From Mesostigma viride (lineage: Eukaryota; Streptophyta; Mesostigmatophyceae; Mesostigmatales; Mesostigmataceae), in NCBI GenBank assembly GCA_009746045.1, contig RPFO01000296.1, positions 2,994,798 to 3,058,797 on the forward strand: a DNA stretch of 64,000 nucleotides, read 5' to 3'. Below are positions 43,464 through 54,956 of this stretch, one piece after another; positions within the stretch are counted from its first letter, which is position 1; every line of letters begins with the position of its first letter. Under the pieces are notes generated by a model. That model saw nothing but the letters and a program-made list of their open reading frames with translations, was not told the DNA's origin and did no database searches. Position numbers and translations under genes: made by a program.

Positions 43464-44380
43464 TAGTAAATGATGAGGATTCAGGCTCCCATGGTGTCAT
43501 CATGGCTTGTCTACGTACATGGTTGGCATTTATGTAATTAATAAGGAGGATTCAGGCTCCCATGGTGTCTCCATGGCTGGCCTACGTACATGGATGTCAA
43601 GGAATAGTAAATGATGAGGATTCAGGCTCCCATGGTGTCATCATGGCCCGTGTACGTACATGGATGGCATGTATGTAATTAATGATGAGGATTCAGGCTC
43701 CCATGGTGTCATCATGGCCCGTCTACGTACATGGAAGTCAAAGAAAAAAAAATGATGAGGATTCAGGCTCCCATGGTGTCATCATGGCTGGCATACGTAC
43801 ATGGATGTCTCAAAAAAAAAATGATGAGGATTCAGGCTCCCATGGTGTCATCATGGCCCGTCTACGTACATGGTTGGCATTTATGTTAATAATGATGAGG
43901 ATTCAGGCTCCCATGGTGTGATCATGGCCCGTGTACGTACATGGATGGCATTTATGTATTTAATGATGAGGATTCAGGCTCCCATGGTGTCATCATTGCC
44001 CGTGTACGTACATGAATGGCATTTATGTAATTAATGATGAGGATTCAGGCTCCCATGGTGTCATCATGGCCCATCTACGTACATGGATGTCAAGGAATAG
44101 TAAATGATGAGGATTCAGGCTCCCATGGTGTCTCCATGGCTGGCCTACGTACATGGTTGGCATTTATGTAATTAATGAGGAGGATTTAGGCTCCCATGGT
44201 GTCATCATGGCCCGTCTACGTACATGGATGGCATTTTTGTAATTAATGATGAGGATTTAGGCTCCCATGGGGTCATCATGGCCCGTGTACGTACATGGAT
44301 GTCTCAGAAAAAAAATGATGAGGATTCAGGCTCCCATGGTGTCATCATGGCCCGTCTACGTACATGAATGGCATTTATGT
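43464..44380 (-). repeat. Satellite block 3 (inverted orientation)
   Basis: Same satellite on the opposite strand, starting in mid-unit: GGGAGCCTGA of the forward array meets TAGTAAATGATGAGG of the inverted array near 43463. It is cut at 44381 by element E and continues after it at 49771. Confidence 0.92.
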
Positions 44381-44762
44381 AATCGGGGTTCTCTGAACAT
44401 AGTTTCTTTATAGTGATACGGAAGGGGAGCCGCTGATGCTAGGTGAAATAGAGCTGGGTGATGTGATCGTAATAAGGTTGATTAGGCTTCTAGTGTACGA
44501 GTATTACGGATGATATGGCCTAATTGTTGCGGCCCATACCTTGACGGTGTGCTGAGTACCTTGACGACGGATTTCTGCGTCTAGGTTCTCCTAGCAGATC
44601 TGTGATTGCGGACGGGTTTGCAACAAGCAATATCTGAAGTAAAACTTGACGGCTAAAACTGTTTAGAGGCCGTTGCCGGATCTGGCCGTTGGTAGAGAGC
44701 CGTTGGCCTTGAAACACGATAAAAGCTTGCTCACCTAGCTCATGGCGGTCTCTTTTGTTTTA
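44381..44762 (+). repeat. Element E split repeat A1
   Basis: Left terminal repeat, matched by A2 at 49223-49603. It starts AATCGGGGTTCTCTG and ends in a CTCTTTTGTTTT run. Together with B1-A2-B2 it forms the template pattern used to complete circular cDNA in PAT-type elements. Confidence 0.9.
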
Positions 44763-44832
44763 ACGAAGGCGGCGACAGGGGTCAGGGGCAGCGTAGCTGA
44801 CGCCCGGAATTCCTTTCTGCAAAGCGGCTGGG

Positions 44833-45891
44833 ATGCCGAAGCCCGGGCGGAAGCCAGGTTCGACAGGTGCTGGGAAGCAATTACCGAAAGCTAATCCCGA
44901 GGTGCCGACAGCTACTAAACAGACGGGAAAGGGCCGACTAGGCTGGCCGACGCAGAAGAAAAGGCTCCATCAGGAGCTCTCCACTTGCTCGGGCCTGCCT
45001 GAAGTGTGCGCTGCCTTTGAGGCGGTCCTCGGGACCGACTGGGTAACTACTGTCAGCCGGTGGTCTGCGGCCCAGCTGGAGTCCGTCGTTGGACTGCTGG
45101 TCGACCACGTGGACGGGCCTGAAATTCTGGCAGCAGCGGACCCAAACGAAGCGCTAGTGGCAGCCCTCCAAAGCGCCCGGGACTTGGCGGACTCGGACGA
45201 AGAGGAGATGCAGCCACCACGCCGGCCCACGAAAGGGGCGAAAAAGGGGACGAAAAAAGTCGGAAGCCCAGCCCCGAGCAAGGGAAAGGCCGCGGGGGAT
45301 GTGAGGGAGCAGCTCTTGGAGCTGGCGGCTATTATTGGCAAGCAGGGGCAGGCGGGCAAAGAAGAGGAGGAGGAGGAGGAGTCCGAGGAAGAGGATTTCC
45401 TGACGAAATTGAAGGATGCGCTGGCCGGGGCAGATGGGGCTTCCAGGAAGCCGAAAAAGACCAAAGGGGTGACGCTGCCCACTCGAGCACAAGTGGTGAA
45501 TTGGAGGGTGCAAGAGAGAGTGCTCCCCGAGGTGCTCGAGGATGCCAACGACAATGGAGGGGGGATAAAGAGTTGGATCATGGCTACTCGCCAAGGGGGG
45601 TGGAGGAACCAGGAAAGCAGGAAGGTGGTCATGAACATCGCCCTGGCCATGGACACACTCTTCAAGGAGTTGGGGCCGGCAGCCGGGGAGTTGGCTGGGG
45701 TAGAGTATCTCATGAGGGTGGTGGCAGCCATGCTCCTAGTGGAGAGCCAGGGGTCAGGAGGGTGGAAGGTGGCTGGCCACCTCCTTGCTCTCAAGGAAGA
45801 TGCCTCCTTGGTGAGCAACCCGGCCATGAAGATGGCCCTGCAAAGCGCCACGATGATGGAGAAGCTGGGCAAGGCCCAGCAAACCAAGTAA
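44833..45891 (+). CDS. Element E gag-like ORF1
   Basis: A 352-codon ORF about 70 bp after A1, starting MPKPGRKPGSTGAGKQLPK. It is basic at the N-terminus, then has a helical part (VCAAFEAVLGTDWVTTVSRW), a long Glu-rich run (residues about 177-192) between Lys-rich stretches, and a second helical domain (SRKVVMNIALAMDTLFKELG, LMRVVAAMLLVESQGSGGW). There is no zinc knuckle. Position and composition fit the structural protein of DIRS/PAT elements, which is poorly conserved. The frame is intact. The downstream RT starts about 45 bp after its stop. Confidence 0.7.
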   Translation: MPKPGRKPGSTGAGKQLPKANPEVPTATKQTGKGRLGWPTQKKRLHQELSTCSGLPEVCAAFEAVLGTDWVTTVSRWSAAQLESVVGLLVDHVDGPEILAAADPNEALVAALQSARDLADSDEEEMQPPRRPTKGAKKGTKKVGSPAPSKGKAAGDVREQLLELAAIIGKQGQAGKEEEEEEESEEEDFLTKLKDALAGADGASRKPKKTKGVTLPTRAQVVNWRVQERVLPEVLEDANDNGGGIKSWIMATRQGGWRNQESRKVVMNIALAMDTLFKELGPAAGELAGVEYLMRVVAAMLLVESQGSGGWKVAGHLLALKEDASLVSNPAMKMALQSATMMEKLGKAQQTK

Positions 45892-45938
45892 ACACCGAAA
45901 GGGTAAACCGCTCCCCCTTCCCACTGCCTCTTCCTACA

Positions 45939-48086
45939 ATGCCTCTAAGCACTACGTGGGGGAGAGTGAGGTCAGCACGCAGACGCCAGCGTGCAACTCG
46001 CCGCCGCCGGACCTTCACTCTACAACACAAGGTGATTACGTGGTTGAATTGGCTATGGCACGGGGGGGCAGACCCTCCGCCTAAATCTGGAGGCGCGTGC
46101 TCCAGAGGAACGGCGGAGGCCCTGAAAAGGGTCAAGAAGCACTGCGAGTGGTACAGTCGCCGCGTAACCGGCGTTGCGACAGGCCCCGCAGAAGGAAGTG
46201 ATCTAATCTATGGGAAATGTAATAAGTATGAACAACTTGTGGCGGAGCGGGTGAGTCTGCCGAAGCGCGAGGTGGCAGGAAAGGCGAAGCTGCTGGATTT
46301 GCTGGCGCTACGACCTAGTTGGCGAGAGGTGTACGCGAGCGAAGCCAACTGCATCAAGCCGGAGGTGGCTGCCAGTGCGAGGTATTGGAATGTACCTGCC
46401 CCCAGCCGAGGGTGCACCATGGCGGAGTGGGGCAAGTTGATGGGGAGGGCAGCGGACGTGGGGATGGTGGAGTTCCGAGAGACGCGGCCAAAGTGGGTAG
46501 ACGGATGTTTTGGGGTGGCCAAAGGAGTGGGGGAGTTAAGGCTCATTGTGAATAAGAAGTTGGGGAACGCACTGTGGGTGGACCCCCCTAAGACGGTGTT
46601 ACCCCACCTGGGCATATACTCGGAGGTCTATATCAAGGGTCGGTGCTACACGGCCAAGAGCGATCTGGTCTCGTATTACTATACCATCCAAGTGCCGGAG
46701 TGGTGGTGGGATTATCAAGGGCTACCTGATGTGTGGTCCACCGATGTCGGGCTGCCGGGGCGGCGGAGGAGGGTGTGGCCAGTGCTGAAAGTGCTGGCCA
46801 TGGGGCACTCCCACGCTGTAGCGCTAGGGGAAGCCATCCATGAGATGGTCCTCTATGCCACGGGCGCTTTGGATCCTAGACGGCAGGTGAACCGCCTCAC
46901 AAGTGTAGGGGAGCTGACCGTGCTTCGGAATGCATGGGGTAACCCAACCGCCCTAGCCATCGAGTACAAGGAGGAGAGCACGAGGGAGATGCAAATCGAC
47001 CTTGAGGACCCCCCTGCCCCTATGGTATCCATCACTATTGATGACCTGGTGGTCAGCAATGGGCGCACGTGCGAGGCGGTGAATCGCTTAATCGCGAGTG
47101 CTATTGAAGACGGGTACGCGCCTAACAACCTTGTGCCCTCCAAGGACAAGACGATCATGGCTAGCCCGGAGGGGGAGGACGAGCTAGAAGCTCTGGGTGT
47201 TGTTCACCGGCGGGATGGGGTGTTGGAGCCGACAGCTAAGCAGCTCACCCTTGTGGTTGCGCACACTCGTGTACTCCTCGAGAGGGGACGCGCTACCGCT
47301 GAGGCGCTGGCGGCCGTCGTGGGCCGGTGGGTGTGGCTGCAGATGCTCAGCCGCACTTGCTTGTCCATATGGCAGCAGAGTTTTAAGTTCATCAACCTCA
47401 AGGGGTGGGGCCAGCGAACGCGACCTTTGTGGCAAGGTGTGCGCGATGAGCTCGAGTGTGCCATGGCGTTGGCCCCCATGCTCCGTGTGGACCGGGGGGC
47501 TGCCCTGGCTCCGGTGGTGGTGGCCTCGGATGCGTCTAGTTTTGGGCAGGGGGTTGTCTACGCTGAGATGGCCCCAGCTGAGGTGACGGAATTAGCTCGG
47601 GCCCGGGAGGTGCGGGGTTACCCAACCCTCCTCACCCCAGGTGAGGCCATGTATGCCGGGCCTAGACCCTTGACCAAGGCCGCGGAAAAAGCCATCATCC
47701 ACGGGCGATGGCGCGTCGGGATCAAGAGTCGCTGGCGCGATTCGACCATGCACATCAACGAGAAGGAAGTGCGGGCCGCTGTGAAGGGGGTGGAGCGCTC
47801 GGCCCGGAACCTCGGAACATGGGGTAAGCGGGTGGTGAGGTTAGTGGACTCCACTGCCGCTTTGGGCTGCTTGGCTAAAGGGCGTTCCTCTTCTTACCGG
47901 TTAAACAAGCAATGCCGCCGGTTGTGCGCTCTTACGTTGGTCACCGGCAGCCGCTCACAATGGGTCTGGACGCCAAGTGAGCTTCAGCCTGCGGATGGGC
48001 CTTCGCGGGGGCTTTCCATGGCTGCCTCGGTGGCCGGGTGGGTCCGCGATTTGACTCGCGAGGGTGTTCATCCCAATCCCGGGCCT
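45939..48086 (+). CDS. Element E reverse transcriptase-RNase H
   Basis: Frame from ATG 45939, chosen because it follows the ORF1 stop; the frame is open further upstream inside ORF1 but that is a shadow. A basic leader (RRRQRATRRRR) is followed by RT: GVGELRLIVNKKLGN, CYTAKSDLVSYYYTIQV (first Asp), AMGHSHAVALGE, and VSITIDDLVVSNGR, where the pair is IDD (about 47037-47045). Then a thumb region, and RNase H: VVASDASSFGQGVVYAEM (Asp), HINEKEVRAAVKGV (Glu), VRLVDSTAALGCLAKG (Asp), WTPSELQPADGPSRG. The frame runs into a 2A-like GVHPNPGP (48063-48086) and then the recombinase without a stop. Confidence 0.88.
48063..48086 (+). other. Candidate 2A-like ribosome-skipping motif
   Basis: Encodes GVHPNPGP within DLTREGVHPNPGPR. 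The NPGP end is that of 2A peptides (consensus D-x-E-x-N-P-G-P), with His where Glu is usual. It lies exactly at the border of RNase H and the recombinase, where separation of the two products would make sense. Confidence 0.5.
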
Positions 48087-49014
48087 CGGCTTGGCGCTAG
48101 CTACTTGACCCTTCTTGAGGGCAAGGTGAAGCCGGCTACTTTGATGGTTTACCATCGGGGTCTTAGGTCCTTTTTCGCATGGTGGGCGAGCCGGCGGGGT
48201 CGGGTTGGCAGCTTGTTGCGCGGCTTGACGATAGAGGAATACTATTGCGAGTATGTCGCTTGGGCGCACTCACGGTGTTACAGCCGCCAGTTGTGTGTCA
48301 ATGCGCTTATGGGCCTGAATTTGTACTTCCCCGGGAGGTGCGGGATTGGGCCTTGGCACGAAGTGTTTTGGCTGGCTGGCGCACGTTGGCACCCCCTCGT
48401 GCCCCCCCCCCATTCCATGGGAGGCTGCGTTTGCGCTTGCTTGTACTATGGTGCTCCAGCGGCAGCCTCGTGCGGCTATGATGGTCATCGTTATTTTCCA
48501 ACAATACCTGCGGGTATCGGAGGCGCTCAACCTGTTGGTCGGCCATGTGCGCTTGCAGCCTGATGTTCGGTTGCGGGGTTCGCAGCGGGGCGCCTTGTTG
48601 TTGATGTCAGCTAAGACGGCTAAGGGGGAGGTGCAGTCTGTGGTGATCGAGGATGTCATGACTGAGACCCTCTTGCGGGCTTGTATGCGTGGCAAGGCGG
48701 CCTGGGAGCGGGTGTTCCCTTACGATTATGCCCAGTTCAGCCGGGTTTGGCATCAGGCCACGCAAGCTTTGGGGGTCGACACGGTGTTTACCATTCACGG
48801 GCTGCGGCATGGGGGGGCTACCTATGATTTTTTGCGGCAGCGCAGCATGGCTGATATTCAGCATCGGGGTCGCTGGCGCAGCAGCAAAACTGTCGCCCAC
48901 TATGTGGGATTGCACCGGAGCTTGGCCCTCACCCTTCCTGACGCCCTGGTTCGGGCTATCGCCGCCTGCCCCCCGCGCATTTGGCGGAGCGTCTTTTCTC
49001 TGCCTTCCTCTTAA
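48087..49014 (+). pseudogene. Element E tyrosine recombinase
   Basis: Starts with a SAM-like N-terminal domain (VKPATLMVYHRGLRSFFAWW, LCVNALMGLNLYFP) in the RT frame. It changes frame near 48330 (at CCCCGGG) and again near 48405 (at a run of C). The catalytic part follows: Arg in FQQYLRVSEALNLLVGH, Lys region in MSAKTAKGE, HGLRHGGATYDFL (H-x-x-R), HRGRWRSSKTVAHYVG (second His and the nucleophilic Tyr). The enzyme would integrate circular cDNA without a target duplication. All R-H-R-Y residues are present, so only the two homopolymer indels separate this from an intact gene. Confidence 0.85.
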
Positions 49015-49090
49015 GTTCCCTTCATTCTTGTCTTATGCGTCCACCGGTTTTTGTTTTGCCCCTGGCTTGGGTCGCCAGGGAGGGATGTAA

Positions 49091-49770
49091 GGGTAAGGCT
49101 AGCCTTTTTGGACATAAAGTGTTCCCATGGGTAAGGATGGCCAGTTGAGGGCCACTTCCCGATGTGCTCTACTTATTGTTTTAATAAAGAGTCTGGTTAC
49201 CCTGGAGTTCCACGGTTAATAGAATCGGGGTTCTCTGAACATAGTTTCTTTATAGTGATACGGAAGGGGAGCCGCTGATGCTAGGTGAAATAGAGCTGGG
49301 TGATGTGATCGTAATAAGGTTGATTAGGCTTCTAGTGTACGAGTATTACGGAAGATATGGCCTAATTGTTGCGGCCCATACCTTGACGGTGTGCTGAGTA
49401 CCTTGACGACGGATTTTTGCGTCTAGGTTCTCCTAGCAGATCTGTGATTGCGGACGGGTTTGCAACAGGCAATATCTGAAGTAAAACTTGACGGCTAAAA
49501 CTGTTTAGAGGCCGTTGCCGGATCTGGCCGTTGGTAGAGAGCCGTTGGCCTTGAAACACGATAAAAGCTTGCTCACCTAGCTCATGGCGGTCTCTTTTGT
49601 TTTCCCCCCCGCCCTCCCTGTGTGTTGCCTGTTTGGGGGTAAGGCTAGCCTTTTTGGACATAAAGTGTTCCCATGGGTAAGGATGGCCAGTTGAGGGCCA
49701 CTTCCCGATGTGCTCTACTTATTGTTTTAATAAAGAGTCTGGTTACCCTGGAGTTCCACGGTTAATAGAA
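49091..49770 (+). repeat. Element E split repeats B1, A2 and B2
   Basis: B1 (49091-49224) and B2 (49637-49770) are 134-bp copies running from GGGTAAGGCTAGCC to GGTTAATAGAA. Both include TTTTAATAAAGAG, a likely poly(A) signal. A2 (49223-49603) abuts B1 directly, and 33 bp of C-rich sequence separates A2 from B2. The B1/A2 junction is the expected circle junction. Confidence 0.9.
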
Positions 49771-52700
49771 TTAATGATGAGGATTCAGGCTCCCATGGTG
49801 TCATCATGGCCCGTCTACGTACATGGATGTCAAGGAATAGTAAATGATGAGGATTCAGGCTCCCATGGTGTCTCCATGGCTGGCCTACGTACATGGTTGG
49901 CATTTATGTAATTAATGAGGAGGATTTAGGCTCCCATGGTGTCATCCTCGCCCGTCTACGTACATGGATGGCATTTATGTAATGAATGATGAGGATTCAG
50001 GCTCCCATGGTGTCATCATGGCTTGTCTACGTACATGGTTGGCATTTATGTAATTAATGATGAGGATTCAGGCTCCCATGGTGTCATCATGGCCCGTCTA
50101 CGTACATGGATGTCAAGGAATAGTAAATGATGAGGATTCAGGCTCCCATGGTGTCATCATGGCTTGTCTACGTACATGGTTGGCATTTATGTAATTAATT
50201 AGGAGGATTCAGGCTCCCATGGTGTCATCATGGCCCGTCTACGTACATGGATGGCAAGGAATAGTAAATGATGAGGATTCAGGCTCCCATGGTGTCATCA
50301 TTGCCCGTGTACGTACATGAATGGCATTTATGTAATTAATGATGAGGATTCAGGCTCCCATGGTGTCATCATTGCCCGTCTACGTACATGGATGTCAAGG
50401 AATAGTAAATGATGAGGAGTCAGGCTCCCATGGTGTCTCCATGGCTGGCCTACGTACATGGATGGCATTTTTGTAACTAATGATGAGGATTTAGGCTCCC
50501 ATGGTGTCATCATGGCCCGTCTACGTACATGGATGGCATTTATGTAATGAAAGATGAGGATTTAGGCTCCCATGGTGTCATCATGGCTTGTCTACCTACA
50601 TGGTTGGCATTTATGTAACCTGAATCCTCTCATAAAAAAAATGAAGAGGATTCAGGCTCCATTGGTGTCATCATGGCCCGTGTACGTACATGGATGGCAT
50701 TTATGTAATTAATGATGAGGATTCAGGCTCCCATGGTGTCATCATGGCCCGTCTACGTACCTGGATGTCAAGGAATAGTAAATGATGAGGATTCAGGCTC
50801 CCATGGTGTCTCCATGGCTGGCCTACGTACATGGTTGGCATTTATGTAATTAATGAGGAGGATTTAGGCTCCCATGGTGTCATCATGGCCCGTCTACGTA
50901 CATGGATGGCATTTTTGTAATTAATGATGAGGATTCAGGCTCCCATGGGGTCATCATGGCCCGCGTACGTACATGGATGTCTCAGAAAAAAAATGATGAG
51001 GATTCAGGCTCCCATGGTGTCATCATTGCCCGTGTACGTACATGAATGGCATTTATGTAATTAATGATGAGGATTCAGGCTCCCATGGTGTCATCATGGC
51101 CCGTCTACGTACATGGATGTCAAGGAATAGTAAATGATGAGGATTCAGGCTCCCATGGTGTCTCCATGGCTGGCCTACGTACATGGTTGGCATTTATGTA
51201 ATTAATGATGAGGATTTAGGCTCCCATGGTGTCATCATCGCCCGTCTACGTACATGGATGGCATTTATGTAATGAATGATGAGGATTCAGGCTCCCATGG
51301 TGTCATCATGGCTTGTCTACGTACATGGTTGGCATTTATGTAATTAATGATGAGGATTCAGGCTCCCATGGTGTCATCATGGCCCGTCTACGTACATGGA
51401 TGTCAAGGAATAGTAAATGATGAGGATTCAGGCTCCCATGGTGTCTCCATGGCTGGCCTACGTACATGGATGGCATTTTTGTAACTAATGATGAGGATTT
51501 AGGCTCCCATGGTGTCATCATCGCCCGTCTACGTACATGGATGGCATTTATGTATTTAATGATGAGGATTCAGGCTCCCATGGTGTCATCATGGCTTGTC
51601 TACCTATACATGGTTGGCATTTATGTAACCTGAATCCTCTCATAAAAAAAATGAAGAGGATTCAGGCTCCATTGGTGTCATCATTGCCCGTGTACGTACA
51701 TGGATGGCATTTATGTAATTAATGATGAGGATTCAGGCTCCCATGGTGTCATCATGGCCCGTCTACGTACATGGATGTCAAGGAATAGTAAATGATGAGG
51801 ATTCAGGCTCCCATGGTGTCTCCATGGCTGGCCTACGTACATGGTTGGCATTTATGTAATTAATGAGGAGGATTTAGGCTCCCATGGTGTCATCATGGCC
51901 CGTCTACGTACATGGATGGCATTTTTGTAATTAATGATGAGGATTTAGGCTCCCATGGGGTCATCATGGCCCGTGTACGTACATGGATGTCTCAGAAAAA
52001 AAATGATGAGGATTCAGGCTCCCATGGTGTCATCATGGCCCGTCTACGTACATGAATGGCATTTATGTAATTAATGATGAGGATTCAGGCTCCCATGGTG
52101 TCATCATGGCCCGTCTACGTACATGGATGTCAAGGAATAGTAAATGATGAGGATTCAGGCTCCCATGGTGTCTCCATGGCTGGCCTACGTACATGGTTGG
52201 CATTTATGTAATTAATGAGGAGGATTCAGGCTCCCATGGTGTCATCATCGCCCGTCTACGTACATGGATGGCATTTATGTAATGAAAGATGAGGATTCAG
52301 GCTCCCATGGTGTCATCATGGCCGGCCTACGTACATGGTTGGCATTTATGTAATTAATGATGAGGATTCAGGCTCCCATGGTGTCATCATGGCCCGTCTA
52401 CGTACATGGATGTCAAGGAATAGTAAATGATGAGGATTCAGGCTCCCATGGTGTCATCATGGCTTGTCTACGTACATGGTTGGCATTTATGTAATTATTG
52501 ATGAGGATTCAGGCTCCCATGGTGTCATCATGGCCCGTGTACGTACATGAATGGCATGTATGTAATTAATGATGAGGATTCAGGCTCCCATGGTGTCATC
52601 ATGGCCCGTGTACGTACATGGATGTCAAGGAATAGTAAATGATGAGGATTCAGGCTCCCATGGTGTCATCATGGCTGGCCTACGTACATGGATGTCTCAT

Positions 52701-52832
52701 AAAAAAAATGATGAGGATTCAGGCTCCCATGGTGTCATCATGGCCCGTCTACGTACATGGTTGGCATTTATGTAATTAATGATGAGGATTCAGGCTCCCA
52801 TGGTGTCATCATGGCCCGTCTACGTACATGGA
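49771..52832 (-). repeat. Satellite block 4 (inverted orientation)
   Basis: About 3.1 kb of the satellite in the same orientation as block 3, of which it is the continuation after element E. Multi-unit groups are duplicated nearly intact, for example 50340-50640 and 51340-51650, showing array growth by larger segments. Confidence 0.92.
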
Positions 52833-54956
52833 TTGCTGAGCTTCGCTCATTTTATATATGACGCGTGGACGGGCTCAAAGGGGACCGACCTGCCGTAGGT
52901 AGCGTAAGACTAGCGCTTGTCACGAGGGTACTGCACCGGCCGGCCCTTTTTGCGCCTAGGCTGAGTTCGGTTCCGGAGTGCAGGCCTAGGTAGCTTCTAA
53001 CGTACGTCACTAGACCTTCTTACCTGCGCCAGCCGCCAGGCGTGGCGCAACTGTGATTGGCAGTCAGTACACCTTGTACCTGCGCCAGCCGGCAGGCCTG
53101 CGTGGCGCAATGTGAATGATAGTCAGTACTTAGAGTGGTGTAGGGGACGTAGGGAGGCCTCTTTTCAGCTTCGCAACTTGATCCCAGCATTTGCTGGCAA
53201 GGTCGGCTGGCCGCTATGGCGGCTGCGCCGAATGTAAGACGATGCTATCGGCCTCTCCGGGCGTGGAGAGGCCTGGAATAAAGGTCTTTATGTTCGCCAC
53301 CCACCGTTACAGGCCACGGTAATGGTTGTTGGGTGGGGGGCTCTACGTTTTGAGTAAAATGGTGTGATTTCCGGCGCTGGGCCCACTGACGATTCCCCTC
53401 TCCCCCTGGGTGCGGCAAGCGGCTTCCTGACACTGGGGAAGCTGCGATTTTAGTCGGACAACGTCAGGGAAGGAGCCATACAGGCCAGGGCCAGCGGCTA
53501 CGGTGGAAAGAATCACAGGTGGAGGCGAATCTGCCTTAAACATGGAGATGGCTAGCGCGGGGTGCCAGGGTAGCCCATAACTGCCAGGAGCCTGACAGCG
53601 GACCCGATCTTTCGGCCTGTGGCCAGACGGGAGTTTCGGGGAGGATGCGGGGCTGGAGCGAATCTTGGTGGGAGGAGCGCGCTCTTCATCATTGCCCAGT
53701 TTTTCAGCAAAGAATGTTCGCCTGGCGGGGCTGAAATTCTTGCTGTTTTATCGCCTTGTTTTTATCCTGTATGATGCATTATAGGAAAAGCGATAAAGAG
53801 TTCGGTTCAGCCAGGGGGGCATATCTATGCCATAAAAAATTTCCTACAACAACACAAGCCCTGGTCAGGGCCTTGGCTAAGCAGTTTCCAAGCCAAGGCC
53901 TTGGTAGGGTAGAGGGCCTATCGCCACAAAGGTTTCAATGCCGGGAAATCCCAGCCTCGGGGGTGGGGCTGGTGATGGGTCCTGGGCTTGTGAGAGACGG
54001 TCCGGGGGCGTAAGGCCTAATGAGCAGCCGCTGGAAACCGCCCCCCTAACGGGGGGAACGACATGGGTGCCGCCCTGCGTCCGCCGGGAAACCGTAGCGG
54101 CCACACGGGGGCGGCAGTACAGCCGTGGCAGCGTGCAGGAGGGGGGCCATGGGCGGAAAGAAAATCGGCACCAAGGTTGGCGACAGCCTTGGTGGCCAGG
54201 AAGGAGGTGTGGGGGCAACACCTTGTGTTCGAGTATGCTGGGCCCCCAGCATGGTGCTACAATAACCAACTTGATAATGATGTGCACTGAGTTTGAAGGT
54301 GTGGTATAGGCTGTCCGTATAAAGCCTAGCACACAAAAATGTAAAATAAATGTTTCTCTTGGTGGGAAGGAACTCCAATGGACCAAAAACAAGAAATGTA
54401 TTTGCTGAGCTTCGCTCATTTTATATATGACGCGTGGACGGGCTCAAAGGGGACCGACCTGCCGTAGGTAGCGTAAGACTAGCGCTTGTCACGAGGGTAC
54501 TGCACCGGCCGGCCCTTTTTGTGCCTAGGCTGAGTGTGGTTCCGGAGTGCAGGCCTAGGTAGCTTCTAACGTACGTCACTAGACCTTGTTACCTGCGCCA
54601 GCCGCCAGGCGTGGCGCAACTGTGATTGGCAGTCAGTACACCTTGTACCTGCGCCAGCCGGCAGGCCTGCGTGGCGCAATGTGAATGATAGTCAGTACTT
54701 AGAGTGGTGTAGGGGACGTAGGGAGGCCTCTTTTCAGCTCCCACCCACCCACCCACGCTGCTAAGAGGGGCAACACCTTGTGTTCGAGTATGCTGGGCCC
54801 CCAGCATGGTGCTACAATAACCAACTTGATAATGATGTGCACTGAGTTTGAAGGTGTGGTATAGGCTGTCCGTATAAAGCCTAGCACACAAAAATGTAAA
54901 ATAAATGTTTCTCTTGGTGGGAAGGAACTCCAATGGACCAAAAACAAGAAATGTAT
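52833..54956. mobile_element. Element F: non-autonomous split-repeat element
   Basis: A 2.1-kb insertion in the satellite with the pattern A1 (52833-53170), internal (53171-54211), B1 (54212-54402), A2 (54402-54739), short spacer, B2 (54767-54956). A copies are 338 bp, starting TTGCTGAGCTTCGCTC; B copies are about 190 bp, ending AAGAAATGTATT. This is the same architecture as element E, but the repeats are unrelated in sequence and no RT or recombinase is present. No target duplication is visible. The internal 1 kb has only short unrecognised frames. It is likely a TOC1-like or PAT-like non-autonomous element. Confidence 0.85.

Larger units (their letters stand above)
44381..49770 (+). mobile_element. 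Element E: Kangaroo/PAT-like tyrosine-recombinase retrotransposon
   Basis: A 5.4-kb DIRS-order element with split direct repeats: A1 (44381-44762), coding region, B1 (49091-49224), A2 (49223-49603), B2 (49637-49770). A1/A2 and B1/B2 are nearly identical. Genes: a gag-like ORF, RT-RNase H, and a tyrosine recombinase in place of a DDE integrase. There is no LTR and no target duplication; the satellite text runs from ...TTATGTA into ATTAATGATG across the element. This structure matches PAT, and the green-algal Kangaroo and TOC elements. The recombinase region has two frameshifts. Confidence 0.9.

Noticed and set aside
53938-54309. 123-codon ORF inside element F as a possible protein gene.
   Set aside because: It has no recognisable motif, a shadow frame exists on the other strand, and it crosses into repeat B1.
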